The position numbers were made by a program, and so were the translations under genes. A DNA stretch of 64,000 bases from Actinocatenispora thailandica (GTDB lineage: Bacteria; Actinomycetota; Actinomycetes; Mycobacteriales; Micromonosporaceae): NCBI RefSeq assembly GCF_016865425.1, contig NZ_AP023355.1, forward strand, positions 3,532,198-3,596,197. Direction: 5' to 3'. Shown here piece by piece: positions 43,200 through 51,494 of this stretch. The first letter of the stretch is position 1. Each line of letters starts with the position of its first letter. The notes below the pieces were generated by a model. The model made no database searches, had not been told where the DNA came from, and saw only the letters and a list, made by a program, of their open reading frames with translations.

Positions 43200-43886
43200 T
43201 CAGGCCGGATCGTCGCGCAGCGCCGGTACCGGGCGGGACCGGTCGTGGCTCGCGGCCCGGCTGCGCCGCGGCTCGGTACCTCCGTCGGCATTCGGGCGGG
43301 CCGGCCCGGCCGGCGCGTGGTCGGCCGGTGGGTGCTCGGCGCGGCCCCGGTCGGCGCGCGCCGGGCGGCGGCGCCGGGTGCCCGTCGCGTTGCGCGCCTC
43401 GGCGTGGATCCGGTCCGCATCCGCCCGCGCCCGGGCGATCAGCTGCTCGGCCTCGTCCTGCTGGCTGCGCCGCAGCTGCTGCATGGCGAGTTCACAGTCC
43501 CGGCGGGCCCGGGTCGCCTCCTGCCGGGCGGCGGCGACGATGGCGGCGGCGTCCTCGCGGGCCGCGGCGAGGTGCCGGTCGGCCGTGCTGTGCAGCTCGG
43601 TCGCCTCCTCCTCCGCCATCGCGAGGATCTGCTGCACCCGGGCGCCGACCGGGTGGACCACCGGCACCCCGGACAGCCGGGCCCGCAGGTCGGCGTTCTC
43701 GGACCGCAGCCGATGCAGTTCGTCGGTGAGTGCCATGGCCTGGCGCTGTTCGTCGTAGAGCGCGGTGAGCTGCTCCTCCAGCTGTGCCATGCACGCGTCG
43801 ACCTGCTTGCGGTCGTATCCCCACAGCACGACCTCGAAGGTGCCCACCCGCGACGATGCGCCCGACGCCGCCCCGTTGCTCCCCAT
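43200..43886 (-). CDS. DivIVA-domain coiled-coil protein
   Basis: 228-aa protein. The segment FEVVLWGYDRKQVDACMAQL is the DivIVA-type membrane-targeting/dimer start, followed by a long coiled coil (about 40-170; ALTDELHRLRSENADLRARL, EEEATELHSTADRHLAAARE). The C-terminal 60 residues are a basic Pro/Arg-rich tail. Related actinobacterial proteins (Wag31, SepIVA-like) organise polar growth and division. It is divergent from cobT, separated by 177 bases. The start has no clear SD; ATG 43886 is chosen by domain boundary. Confidence 0.82.
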   Translation of the reverse strand: MGSNGAASGASSRVGTFEVVLWGYDRKQVDACMAQLEEQLTALYDEQRQAMALTDELHRLRSENADLRARLSGVPVVHPVGARVQQILAMAEEEATELHSTADRHLAAAREDAAAIVAAARQEATRARRDCELAMQQLRRSQQDEAEQLIARARADADRIHAEARNATGTRRRRPARADRGRAEHPPADHAPAGPARPNADGGTEPRRSRAASHDRSRPVPALRDDPA

Positions 43887-44063
43887 GGCCCGAATGCTTG
43901 CACACCGGGCGGGCGGCCATGCGCGGTTGGTCGGATGTGCCCCGTTCGAGGCATCCAGCACCGGAAGGTCGCCGTGAGCCGGGCAACCGGCCACGTCGCC
44001 CAGCACGCCACCCGGCCGGGCGCTGGGTAGGGTGCGGTGTCCCGCGAACCGGAGGATGTGCCG

Positions 44064-45119
44064 ATGTCGAGCCTGACCACCGTTCTCTCCCGCATCGGCC
44101 CGGCCGACGAGCCCGCGATGGCGGCCGCCCGGTCCCGGCAGGACCGGCTGACCAAGCCTCCCGGTTCGCTGGGCGTACTGGAGGAGGTGTCGGTACGGCT
44201 GGCCGGGGTCGCCGGCGCCTGCCCGCCGCCGCTGCCGGAGCCGGTGGCGGTGGCGGTCTTCGCGGCCGACCACGGGGTGCACGCCCAGGGCGTCACCGCG
44301 TGGCCGCAGGAGGTCACCGCACAGATGGTGGCGAACATGCGGGCCGGCGGCGCGGTGGTGAACGCGTTCGCCCGCCAGGTCGGCGCCGCGATGCGCACCG
44401 TCGACATCGGCGTGGCGAGCGATCTGCCGGCCGGGCCGGACCTGATCGCCGCCAAGATCCGCCCCGGTACCGCCGACCTGACCAGGCAGCCGGCGATGAC
44501 GCGGGAGCAGGCCGAGGCGGCGCTGGTGGCCGGCGCCGGAGTCGCCGGCCGGCTGGCCGACGAGGGCTATCGACTGCTCGTCACCGGTGACATGGGCATC
44601 GCCAACACGACCGCGTCGGCGGCGCTGATCGCCGCGTACACCGGCGCCGGCGCCGAGTCCGTCACCGGCCGCGGTACCGGGGTGGACGACGCGATGCTGG
44701 CGCACAAGGTCGACGTGGTGCGCCGAGCGCTGGAACGGCACCGGCCGGATCCGGCCGACCCGGTCGGGGTGCTCGCCGCGGTCGGCGGGCTGGAGCACGC
44801 CGGGCTCGCCGGCTACCTGTTGGGCGCGGCGGCGGCCCGGGTCCCGGTGGTCCTGGACGGGGTGATCGCGGGCGCCGCCGCGCTGGTCGCCACCGCACTG
44901 GCGCCGCGGGCCGTCGACGTGATGATCGCCGGCCACCGGTCGGCCGAGCCGGGACACCAGGCGGCGCTGCGCCAGCTCGGGCTCCGGCCGCTGATCGACC
45001 TCGATCTGCGCCTGGGCGAGGGCACCGGCGCACTGCTCGCGGTACCGCTGGTGCAGGCGGCGGCACGCACGCTGCACGAGGTGGCCACCTTCGACGACGC
45101 GGCGGTCAGCGAGCGCTGA
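44064..45119 (+). CDS. cobT: Nicotinate-nucleotide-dimethylbenzimidazole phosphoribosyltransferase
   Basis: 351-aa enzyme of the lower-ligand branch of cobalamin synthesis: it makes alpha-ribazole phosphate from DMB and NaMN. Landmarks are RQDRLTKPPGSLG, VFAADHGVHAQGVTAWPQEV, TGDMGIANTTASAAL, GRGTGVDD and the catalytic Glu in LRLGEGTGALLAVPLVQAA. ATG 44064 follows GGAGGATG; an upstream GTG at 44037 lacks an SD. No other cob genes and no cobalamin riboswitch are near. All key residues look intact. Confidence 0.96.
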   Translation: MSSLTTVLSRIGPADEPAMAAARSRQDRLTKPPGSLGVLEEVSVRLAGVAGACPPPLPEPVAVAVFAADHGVHAQGVTAWPQEVTAQMVANMRAGGAVVNAFARQVGAAMRTVDIGVASDLPAGPDLIAAKIRPGTADLTRQPAMTREQAEAALVAGAGVAGRLADEGYRLLVTGDMGIANTTASAALIAAYTGAGAESVTGRGTGVDDAMLAHKVDVVRRALERHRPDPADPVGVLAAVGGLEHAGLAGYLLGAAAARVPVVLDGVIAGAAALVATALAPRAVDVMIAGHRSAEPGHQAALRQLGLRPLIDLDLRLGEGTGALLAVPLVQAAARTLHEVATFDDAAVSER

Positions 45120-45145
45120 GCGCGGCGCCGGGATCGTCGCGGTAC

Positions 45146-45164
45146 GAACAGATTCATCCTGTTC
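45146..45164. promoter_or_regulatory. Inverted repeat GAACAG-N7-CTGTTC upstream of the FHA gene
   Basis: Perfect 6-base arms with a 7-base centre (attcatc), 103 bases upstream of the FHA start and 26 bases beyond cobT. It sits in the only AT-rich patch of the gap and may be an operator. The spacing does not fit the actinobacterial LexA box. Confidence 0.4.
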
Positions 45165-45267
45165 TGCGACCTCGGCGCCCGCTGCGGTCGGCGACGGCCG
45201 GCGGACGGTTCGTACCGGTGTGCGGCCGGTGCGCCGTCCGCGTCCGACACGCTGCTAGGGTGGGCCG

Positions 45268-45816
45268 ATGCGACGTGACGATGAGGTGCCGCCCGCCGCG
45301 CCGGACGCAACCTCGGTGCTGCATCTCGGTGACCTCGCTGACGTCCTGGACGATCCGCGCACCGAGGTGGCCGCCACCGACCTGGCCCGCAACCTGCCGC
45401 CCGGCGCGAAGATGCTCGTGGTCAAGAACGGCCCGAACGCGCCGGCCCAGTTCCTGCTCGACGCACCGAGCACGGTGGCCGGCCGGCACGCCGACAGCGA
45501 CATCCTGCTCGACGACGCGACCGTGTCGCGCAAGCACGTCGAGTTCGCCCGGCACGGCGGTCGCATCGTCGCCCGTGACCTCGGCAGCCTCAACGGCACC
45601 TACCTGAACAAGGAGCGCATCGACACCGCGACGCTGGCCAGCGGGGACGAGGTGCAGATCGGCAAGTTCCGGCTGGTCTACGTGGCCTCCGGGCAGCCCG
45701 GCACCGAGCCGGAGCCGCCCGCCGACGGCCCCGCCCCGCCGCCGGTGACCCGCCGCGAGCCGGGGCCGTCCGGGCCGATCGGGCGCTTCTTCGCCCGCCT
45801 GTTCGGACGCCGGTGA
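45268..45816 (+). CDS. FHA-domain protein
   Basis: 182-aa protein. Residues about 50-130 form a forkhead-associated phosphothreonine-binding domain with GRHADSDILLDDATVSRKHVEF, then VARDLGSLNGTYLN, containing the conserved G-R, S-x-x-H and N-G-T. The layout recalls GarA/OdhI, but no ETTS phosphorylation motif is visible; the N-terminal tail has EVAATDLARN. The C-terminal 45 residues are proline-rich and end RFFARLFGRR. Its stop overlaps the next gene's GTG, coupling it to an EF-Tu domain-II-like protein. Confidence 0.93.
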   Translation: MRRDDEVPPAAPDATSVLHLGDLADVLDDPRTEVAATDLARNLPPGAKMLVVKNGPNAPAQFLLDAPSTVAGRHADSDILLDDATVSRKHVEFARHGGRIVARDLGSLNGTYLNKERIDTATLASGDEVQIGKFRLVYVASGQPGTEPEPPADGPAPPPVTRREPGPSGPIGRFFARLFGRR

Positions 45817-46163
45817 GGCTGCGCGGCCACCGCACCACCCCGCCCGCCGGCTCGTTCCGGTTCGTGCTGGACAACGCCTTCGTGGTGCCGCTGCGTGGTG
45901 TCGTCGCCGTCGGCTCGGTCGTCGAGGGCACCGTCCAGGTCGGAGCGCAGGCGGTCATCCAGCTGCCGGACGGCCCGCGCGAGGTGACCGTGCGGCGGAT
46001 CGAGGTCGGCCACCGCGCGGCGACCGTCGCCGGCGCCGGCGACCAGGCCGGGCTCTATCTCGACGGGCTGACCGCCGCGAACATCCCGACCGCGGCGGGC
46101 TCCGGCGGCACCGTGATCGATGGCGCCGCCCTCGCCGGCGTCGTCGTCACCGCAGGCGGCTGA
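45813..46163 (+). CDS. Stand-alone EF-Tu domain-II-like protein
   Basis: 116-aa protein starting at a GTG that overlaps the FHA stop (GTGA). The sequence SFRFVLDNAFVVPLRGVVAVGSVV, then VTVRRIEVGHRAATVAGAGDQ and LYLDGLTAANIP, follows the beta-barrel domain II pattern of EF-Tu and related translation GTPases. There is no G domain (no Walker A or NKxD). Similar small domain-II-like proteins exist in actinobacteria without known role. Coupling to the FHA protein suggests a joint complex. Confidence 0.8.
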   Translation: MRLRGHRTTPPAGSFRFVLDNAFVVPLRGVVAVGSVVEGTVQVGAQAVIQLPDGPREVTVRRIEVGHRAATVAGAGDQAGLYLDGLTAANIPTAAGSGGTVIDGAALAGVVVTAGG

Positions 46164-46171
46164 GCCGGCGG

Positions 46172-46948
46172 ATGGCTGACGGCGGGGTCGGCTCGGCCGC
46201 GGCCGAGCCGGGTGGTCCGGCGGATCCGGTCGCGATGCTGGCCGGATTGGGCCCGTTCTTCGCGGTCCAGGCCTTCGACCCGGCGACGCCGCCCGGCCCA
46301 CCGTGGCGGCCGATGCGGGAACTGACCGACGATCCGGCGGTGCTCACGGACCGGGTCGAGCGGGTACGAGCCGGGCTCGCCATGGCGGCCGGTGTGGCGC
46401 CGACCGCCGTCGAGGAACGGGTCGCGGCGTCGGTCACCCAGCTGGGGCTGATGGCCCGGGTGCTGTCCCCGGCACTGGCGGTCGCCGTCGAAACCGGCAC
46501 CGTACTGCCGTGGTCGCTCCGGAACCTGTACTGGCAGCCGGCGCTCGGCGGTCCGTTCCCGTTCGCGGTACCGAACCCGGCGCCCGGCCGGCCATGGCAC
46601 ACCGACGCGGTGGCCGGCGACTTCCGGCGCGCAGTGCTCGACACGGTGGCCGGCGACCTGGTCGGTGCCGCCGGCCGGTGGCCGCTGTCGGTACGGATCC
46701 GCTGGGGCAACGTGGCATCCGCGCTCGGTGGGGCGGCCGGCATGCTGTCCGCCGGCGCGCCCGAGCGCCGCGATCGGACTCTGGCGCTGCTCTCGGCGTT
46801 GCTGCGCACCCAGCCGTTGCGCGGTACGGCCACCGTGGACCGGGCCGGCCGACTGCGCCGCCGCAGCTGCTGCCTGATCTACCGGACGGCCGGGCGCGCC
46901 CGGCCCGGCAACCTCTGCGGCGACTGCGTCCTCGCGATCCGGCACTGA
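46172..46948 (+). CDS. FhuF-like (2Fe-2S) ferric-siderophore reductase
   Basis: 258-aa protein with little N-terminal homology signal, then the C-terminal cysteine cluster RRRSCCLIYRTAG with LCGDCVLA. A CC pair followed by CxxC is the [2Fe-2S] site of FhuF-type reductases that release iron from siderophores in the cytoplasm. The first 180 residues (VEERVAASVTQLGLMARVLSP, PWSLRNLYWQP) fit the family's helical N-domain. It lies 8 bases after the EF-Tu-like gene, so may be co-transcribed. No siderophore transport genes are near. Confidence 0.82.
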   Translation: MADGGVGSAAAEPGGPADPVAMLAGLGPFFAVQAFDPATPPGPPWRPMRELTDDPAVLTDRVERVRAGLAMAAGVAPTAVEERVAASVTQLGLMARVLSPALAVAVETGTVLPWSLRNLYWQPALGGPFPFAVPNPAPGRPWHTDAVAGDFRRAVLDTVAGDLVGAAGRWPLSVRIRWGNVASALGGAAGMLSAGAPERRDRTLALLSALLRTQPLRGTATVDRAGRLRRRSCCLIYRTAGRARPGNLCGDCVLAIRH

Positions 46949-47140
46949 GCGGCCGGGCACCCCCGGTGGCGCCCGCAGCCCGGCACCGCGTCCGTTGCCG
47001 AGTGCGCCGGTCGGCCGGCAGGAGCCGACCTCGAGCGGCCCGGCGGTGCGGCGCACGGTCTCGCGGATTCCTCGTGCGCACGGGCAACCGGGACGCCTCC
47101 GGGCTCCGTTTAGCTTCCAGGTGCACCGAGGAGGTGGCAG

Positions 47141-47665
47141 GTGACGAGCACGGGGCCGGACGCGGCCACATCGTTCACGGAGTTCGCCCGCAGCAGGCTG
47201 GACCGGTTCCGTCGCACGGCCTTCCTGCTCTGCGGCAGCTGGCACACGGCCGACGACCTGACCGCGATCGTGCTCGCCAAGCTGTACCGGCGCTGGCGCC
47301 GGGTCGAGCACCTCGCCGACCTCGACGCGTACGCCCGGCGGATGCTGCTGCGCGCCTGGCTGGACGAGCGGCGGCGACCGTGGCGGCGCGAGCACGCCAC
47401 CGCGACACCGCCGGAACGGCCGGCCGACGCCGGGTCTGGCCCGGAGGGTACACACGACCGGATGGCGGTGGTCGCGCTGCTGGCCGAGCTGCCGCCACGC
47501 CGCCGGGCGGTGCTGGTGCTGCGCTACTTCAACGACCTGTCGGTGGAGCAGACCGCGGTGGCGATGGGCTGCAGCACGGGCACGGTGAAGAGCCAGACGG
47601 CTCGGGCCCTGGAGACGCTGCGCGGCCGGCTGGGTAGCGGGATCGCCTTCGCAAGGGAGTACTGA
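47141..47665 (+). CDS. SigE-family (ECF-type) RNA polymerase sigma factor
   Basis: 174-aa ECF sigma factor beginning at a GTG after GAGGAGG. Region 2 reads FTEFARSRLDRFRRTAFLLCG with the adapted DDL (HTADDLTAIVLAKLYRRWRRV), and region 4 reads LAELPPRRRAVLVLRYFNDLSVEQTA then GCSTGTVKSQTARALETLR. This is the actinobacterial SigE family of small ECF sigmas. The next gene, a single-span membrane protein, starts one base after its stop and is the likely anti-sigma partner or regulated product. Confidence 0.94.
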   Translation: MTSTGPDAATSFTEFARSRLDRFRRTAFLLCGSWHTADDLTAIVLAKLYRRWRRVEHLADLDAYARRMLLRAWLDERRRPWRREHATATPPERPADAGSGPEGTHDRMAVVALLAELPPRRRAVLVLRYFNDLSVEQTAVAMGCSTGTVKSQTARALETLRGRLGSGIAFAREY

Positions 47666-47666
47666 C

Positions 47667-48548
47667 ATGAAACAGCTGTCCGAACTGCTGGAACGGGCCA
47701 GCGCCGCGCCGCCGCCACCGGGCTTCGACGTGACGAGGATCGTCCGCACCGAGGACCGGCGGCGGCACCGCCGGCGGCTGGCGGCCGGCGGCGGCACCGC
47801 CGCGGCCGTCGCGGTCGTGGTCGGTGCGCTCGCGGTACCGTCCGGGGACCGGCAGCGGGCCGAGCCGGCCGGGCCGACCGGTGGTCACGCGTCGTCCGCG
47901 CGCGCCCACCCGAGCCGGACGCCGGGATCGGCCCCGAGCAGATCGCCGGGTGGCTCGGTCACCGAGCCTCCCCGGCACGCCACCGCGCGCCTGCGGGCGG
48001 TCACCGTGGACGCGCTACAGCGCGCCGCGCCGCAGGCCACGTCGAGCTGGGTCGCGCTGTACCAAGGACGGCACGACGCCCCGTTCACCTACTACGGCAG
48101 CCAGGGTGGATACAAGGCGGCCGGCATCCTCAACGACCGGGCCGGCAAGTCGTACCTGTTCATCGACGTCAACCCGGGCGCCGGCGTCTACCCGTACACC
48201 TGCACGGACGCGCCCGGCTCCTGCACCCGGCGCCAGCTGGCCGACGGGACGGCGCTGACCGTGCAGGTCGACGAGCTGGGCAACGGCGTCCTGCGGTACG
48301 CGGTGAACGCGCAGCGGGCGGATGGCACCGCGATCGACCTGATGGAGGAGAACTACTCCGAACACGACCAGCCGCCGAGCAAGGCCACCGATCCGCACGC
48401 GCAGCGCACCAAGCCCACGCTGTCCACGGACGCGCTCGTCGGCATCGTGCAGGTGCTGACGCTGTACCCGAAGGGGTACCCGGCCGGCGCCGCGCAGCCC
48501 ACTCGGGGGATCGGGCGACCGCCCGGGTCCGCGGGACCGCAGGGCTGA
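47667..48548 (+). CDS. Single-span membrane protein, probable partner of the sigma factor
   Basis: 293-aa protein starting one base after the sigma gene, with its SD (AAGGGAG) inside that gene's 3' end. A cytoplasmic N-terminus (LSELLERASAAPPPPGFDV), a basic stretch RRRHRRRL, one transmembrane helix (TAAAVAVVVGALAVP), a Pro/Ser/Ala linker and an external domain (SYLFIDVNPGAGVYPYTCTD) follow. No zinc-binding anti-sigma motif (HxxxCxxC) is present, so it is not a standard ZAS anti-sigma. Position makes it the likely regulator or partner of the sigma factor. Confidence 0.72.
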   Translation: MKQLSELLERASAAPPPPGFDVTRIVRTEDRRRHRRRLAAGGGTAAAVAVVVGALAVPSGDRQRAEPAGPTGGHASSARAHPSRTPGSAPSRSPGGSVTEPPRHATARLRAVTVDALQRAAPQATSSWVALYQGRHDAPFTYYGSQGGYKAAGILNDRAGKSYLFIDVNPGAGVYPYTCTDAPGSCTRRQLADGTALTVQVDELGNGVLRYAVNAQRADGTAIDLMEENYSEHDQPPSKATDPHAQRTKPTLSTDALVGIVQVLTLYPKGYPAGAAQPTRGIGRPPGSAGPQG

Positions 48549-48672
48549 GCTGCCACCCGGCCGTCACCGGCCGTACCCGCGGGCCGGCGCGGGCGCGGCC
48601 GCGGCGCGGTGCCTCGCCACCGGTTGTTACCTTCGACCCGGCCCCGAGGGGGGCGGGACGGAGGCAGCCAGG

Positions 48673-49467
48673 GTGGATCGCATCGCATGCGAGTGGTGCC
48701 GGGTGCAGAACCCGCCGGGCACCACGACGTGTCAGACCTGCGGCGCGCCGCTGGACGTACGCAACAAGGTCAGCGACTCGGGGTGGCGTGAGGCGCCGCG
48801 GCTGCGCGACATGACCGAGTTCCGCTTCTCCGGCAGCGTGTGCCAGGTCGAGGGCGAGCTGGTGCCGGTGGCCGAACTCGCGCTCGCCCCGAACGACTGG
48901 GTGTACTTCGAGCATCAGGTGATGCTGTGGAAGGACGAGGGGGTGCCGCTGTCGGCGATGCAGACCGGCGGCGGGTTTCGCCGGATGCTGGGCGGGATGC
49001 CGTTCGTGCTGTCGGTGGCGAGCGGCCCCGGCCGGGTGGCCTTCTCCCGGGACGCGCCGGGTGAGCTGGTGGTGCTGCCGATGCCGGCCGGCATCGAGCT
49101 GGACGTGCGGGAGCACGCGTTCCTGCTCGCCGCGGGCTCGGTGGGCTACTCGTTCATCCGGATCAAGGGCCTCGCGAACATCCTGCACGGCGGCAACGGC
49201 ATGTACCTGGACCGGTTCGTCACCGGGCCGGCGCCGGGGATCCTGATGCTGCACGGCAACGGCAACGTGATGGAGCGGATGCTGCGGCCGGGCGAGAAGA
49301 TCCTGGTCGAGCCGGGCGGCTTCCTGTACAAGGACGCCAGCGTGCAGATGCAGGCGGTGCAGCAGGAGCTGAAGGTCGGCCTGATGCGCAAGATGTACCT
49401 GGCGGAGATGACGGGGCCGGGCCGGGTCGGCATCCAGTCGATGTACGTGCACCACAAGACCGGGTGA
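48673..49467 (+). CDS. AIM24-family protein with N-terminal zinc ribbon (1)
   Basis: 264-aa protein beginning at GTG 48673. The N-terminal zinc ribbon is CEWCRVQNPPGTTTCQTC. The remainder is an AIM24/TIGR00266 beta-rich domain: FSGSVCQVEGELVPVAELAL, GGGFRRMLGGMPFVLSVAS, then GNGNVMERMLRPGEKILVEPG and GFLYKDASVQM. AIM24 proteins are trimeric double-beta-helix-like proteins of unclear role. It stands 8 bases ahead of a paralogue with the same domain order. No signal peptide, so cytosolic. Confidence 0.9.
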   Translation: MDRIACEWCRVQNPPGTTTCQTCGAPLDVRNKVSDSGWREAPRLRDMTEFRFSGSVCQVEGELVPVAELALAPNDWVYFEHQVMLWKDEGVPLSAMQTGGGFRRMLGGMPFVLSVASGPGRVAFSRDAPGELVVLPMPAGIELDVREHAFLLAAGSVGYSFIRIKGLANILHGGNGMYLDRFVTGPAPGILMLHGNGNVMERMLRPGEKILVEPGGFLYKDASVQMQAVQQELKVGLMRKMYLAEMTGPGRVGIQSMYVHHKTG

Positions 49468-49474
49468 GCCGCCG

Positions 49475-50365
49475 ATGACCGCACCCACGCACCACTACAC
49501 CTGCCGGTACTGCCGGCACTCCAGCGACCCGACCGGGGTGTCGTGCCCGCGTTGCGGGGCGCCGGTGGACGTCACCGCGGCGGTCACCCGGTCCGGCTGG
49601 CAGCGCCAGGAGCCGATCACCGACATGGCGCGCATCCAGTTCGGCCAGTCGTACCTGCAGGTCGAGGGGACCCAGGTGCCGGTCGCCGACTTCACCCTGG
49701 CCGGGGACGAGTCCATCTACTTCTCGCACCACTCGCTGCTGTGGACCGACCCGCAGGCCCGGTTGGCCTCGATGGGGCTGTCCGGTGGCTGGAAGCGGGT
49801 GATGTCGGGGCTGCCGCTGTTCATGATCACCGGACGCGGGCCGGGGCACATCGCGCTGTCCGACAACCATGCCGGCGATCTCGTCTGTCTGCCGCTGGAG
49901 CACGGCCAGTCGATCTGGACGCGCGAGCACCGGTTTCTCGCCGCGACCGGCAACGTGACCTACGACTGGCAGAACACCGGCATCTGGTTTCGCACCCGCA
50001 ACGGCGACGAGACCGAGACGCACTACCCGATCGGCATGTTCGGTGACGTGTTCACCGCCCGCGACGCACCCGGGCTGTTGCTGCTGCACTCGCCGGGCAA
50101 CACGTTCGTCCGCGACCTGGCGCCGAACCAGCCGCTGCTGATCCAGCCGTCCGCGCTGCTCTACCGGGACCGGTCGGTGCAGATGCACCTGCACCTGGAG
50201 TACCCGCGCAGCAACGGTGGGTTCTTCACCCGCAGTTACAGCTACCGCAACGTGTGGCTGCGGTTGATCGGACCGGGCCGGGTCGCGGTGTCCTCGGTGA
50301 CCGAGCCGCCGGAGGCGAGCAACCCGATCGTGCGCAGTTCGCCGGTGACGTCCTGGCGCTGGTGA
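49475..50365 (+). CDS. AIM24-family protein with N-terminal zinc ribbon (2)
   Basis: 296-aa paralogue of the preceding gene, starting 8 bases after it. The zinc ribbon is CRYCRHSSDPTGVSCPRC, followed by SGWQRQEPITDMARIQFGQS, LQVEGTQVPVADFTL, GGWKRVMSGLPLFMITG and NTFVRDLAPNQPLLIQP. It shares domain order and several motifs with the first copy, yet is divergent enough to be an old duplication. The pair probably forms a mixed oligomer. Its C-terminus adds a Ser/Pro-rich extension (EPPEASNPIVRSSPVTS). Confidence 0.9.
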   Translation: MTAPTHHYTCRYCRHSSDPTGVSCPRCGAPVDVTAAVTRSGWQRQEPITDMARIQFGQSYLQVEGTQVPVADFTLAGDESIYFSHHSLLWTDPQARLASMGLSGGWKRVMSGLPLFMITGRGPGHIALSDNHAGDLVCLPLEHGQSIWTREHRFLAATGNVTYDWQNTGIWFRTRNGDETETHYPIGMFGDVFTARDAPGLLLLHSPGNTFVRDLAPNQPLLIQPSALLYRDRSVQMHLHLEYPRSNGGFFTRSYSYRNVWLRLIGPGRVAVSSVTEPPEASNPIVRSSPVTSWRW

Positions 50366-50440
50366 AACGGCTGCGCGCCGGCTCCGGCCGGCGCGCAGCC
50401 CGCAACCGCAGCATGGCACAAAAGCGACCTAACGGAAACT

Positions 50441-50453
50441 ATTCTGGAAGAAT
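50441..50453. promoter_or_regulatory. Inverted repeat ATTCT-GGA-AGAAT in GH25 leader
   Basis: Perfect 5-base arms in the AT-richest part of the 180-base gap before the GH25 gene. A second short palindrome, GGTCTTGAGACC, follows at 50464-50475. One or both may be regulator sites or part of a leader RNA for the muramidase. No known riboswitch pattern was recognised. Confidence 0.35.
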
Positions 50454-50545
50454 CCTTCAAACGGTCTTGAGACCTTCCGCCGGCAATGAGAATGTTTGCC
50501 GACCGAGCCGGCCATGTCCGGCCTGCCGCCTACGGGAGGTTCTGC

Positions 50546-51292
50546 ATGATCGTCCGCATTCCCCGCGCCGTGGGACGCGTCCTCGTGTCCGCGGCGGCAG
50601 TACTCGCCACCGGCGTCGCGTGCGTCGGGATGGCCGCGCCCGCGCAGGCCGCCACGTACGTCAAGGGCTTCGACGTGTCGCACTACCAGGGCACGATCAA
50701 CTGGGCCAGCCAGTACAGCAAGGGCGCGCGGTTCGCCTACATGAAGGCGACCGAGGGCAGCAGCTACCGCGACCCGAACTTCAACACCAACTACACCAAC
50801 TCGTACAAGGCCGGGTTCATCCGCGGCGCGTACCACTTCGCCCGGCCCAACGTGTCCGGCGGCAAGGCGCAGGCCGACTACTTCGCCAACCACGGTGGCG
50901 GCTGGTCGGCCGACGGCAAGACGCTGCCCCCGGCGCTGGACATCGAGTACAACCCGTACTCGGGCGGCACCTGCTACGGCAAGACGCACTCGGGCATGGT
51001 CAGCTGGATCAAGGCGTTCTCCAACGAGATCCACGCCCGGTACAACAAGTACCCGATGATCTACACGACGTTCGACTGGTGGAAGACCTGCACCGGCAAC
51101 TCCAGCGCGTTCGCCTCGACGAACCCGTTCTGGATCGCCATCTACCGCTCCACCCCGCCGACGTCGATCCCGGCCGGCACCGCCACCTGGACCATGTGGC
51201 AGAACGCCGACTCCGGCACGTTCCCCGGCGACCAGGACAAGTTCAACGGCAGCATGACCCGGCTCCGGGCGCTCGCCACCAACCACGACTGA
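50546..51292 (+). CDS. Secreted GH25 muramidase (lysozyme)
   Basis: 248-aa exported enzyme behind a strong SD (GGGAGG). The signal peptide (VLVSAAAVLATGVACVGMA) is cut near AQAAT. The catalytic domain has GFDVSHYQGTINW with the first catalytic Asp, FAYMKATEGSSY, RGAYHFARP, and ALDIEYNPYSGG with the paired Asp/Glu; it ends with the GH25 strand WTMWQNADSGTFPG. It cuts beta-1,4 bonds between MurNAc and GlcNAc in peptidoglycan and has no extra wall-binding domain. Upstream gap shows inverted repeats; a strong terminator follows. Confidence 0.96.
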   Translation: MIVRIPRAVGRVLVSAAAVLATGVACVGMAAPAQAATYVKGFDVSHYQGTINWASQYSKGARFAYMKATEGSSYRDPNFNTNYTNSYKAGFIRGAYHFARPNVSGGKAQADYFANHGGGWSADGKTLPPALDIEYNPYSGGTCYGKTHSGMVSWIKAFSNEIHARYNKYPMIYTTFDWWKTCTGNSSAFASTNPFWIAIYRSTPPTSIPAGTATWTMWQNADSGTFPGDQDKFNGSMTRLRALATNHD

Positions 51293-51308
51293 GCCGTCGT
51301 ACCACCCC

Positions 51309-51339
51309 GTGACCGCCGGGCCTCTGGCTCGGCGGTCAC
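51309..51339 (+). terminator. Terminator of the GH25 gene
   Basis: Perfect 10-bp arms gtgaccgccg and cggcggtcac with an 11-base loop, 16 bases after the stop codon, followed by accgtttccg. Confidence 0.82.
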
Positions 51340-51494
51340 ACCGTTTCCGTACCGGGCGTCACCTCGTCATCACCGCAGCGTTGTCCATAGTGGACCGTCG
51401 GCCGCCATCCCGTCGCGGTCCGTCGGTGTGGCGGCGCGACACGCGATCGCGGGGCCAGTATGGTCGACGCCGACATTCGGTATGAGGCGGGAAT

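Noticed and set aside
43887-44063. Cobalamin riboswitch before cobT
   Set aside because: No B12-box-like sequence or long structured leader is present in the 177-base gap.
45146-45164. LexA (SOS) box
   Set aside because: GAACAG and CTGTTC suggest it, but actinobacterial LexA sites have arms GAAC/GTTC with only four bases between. The spacing here is too wide.
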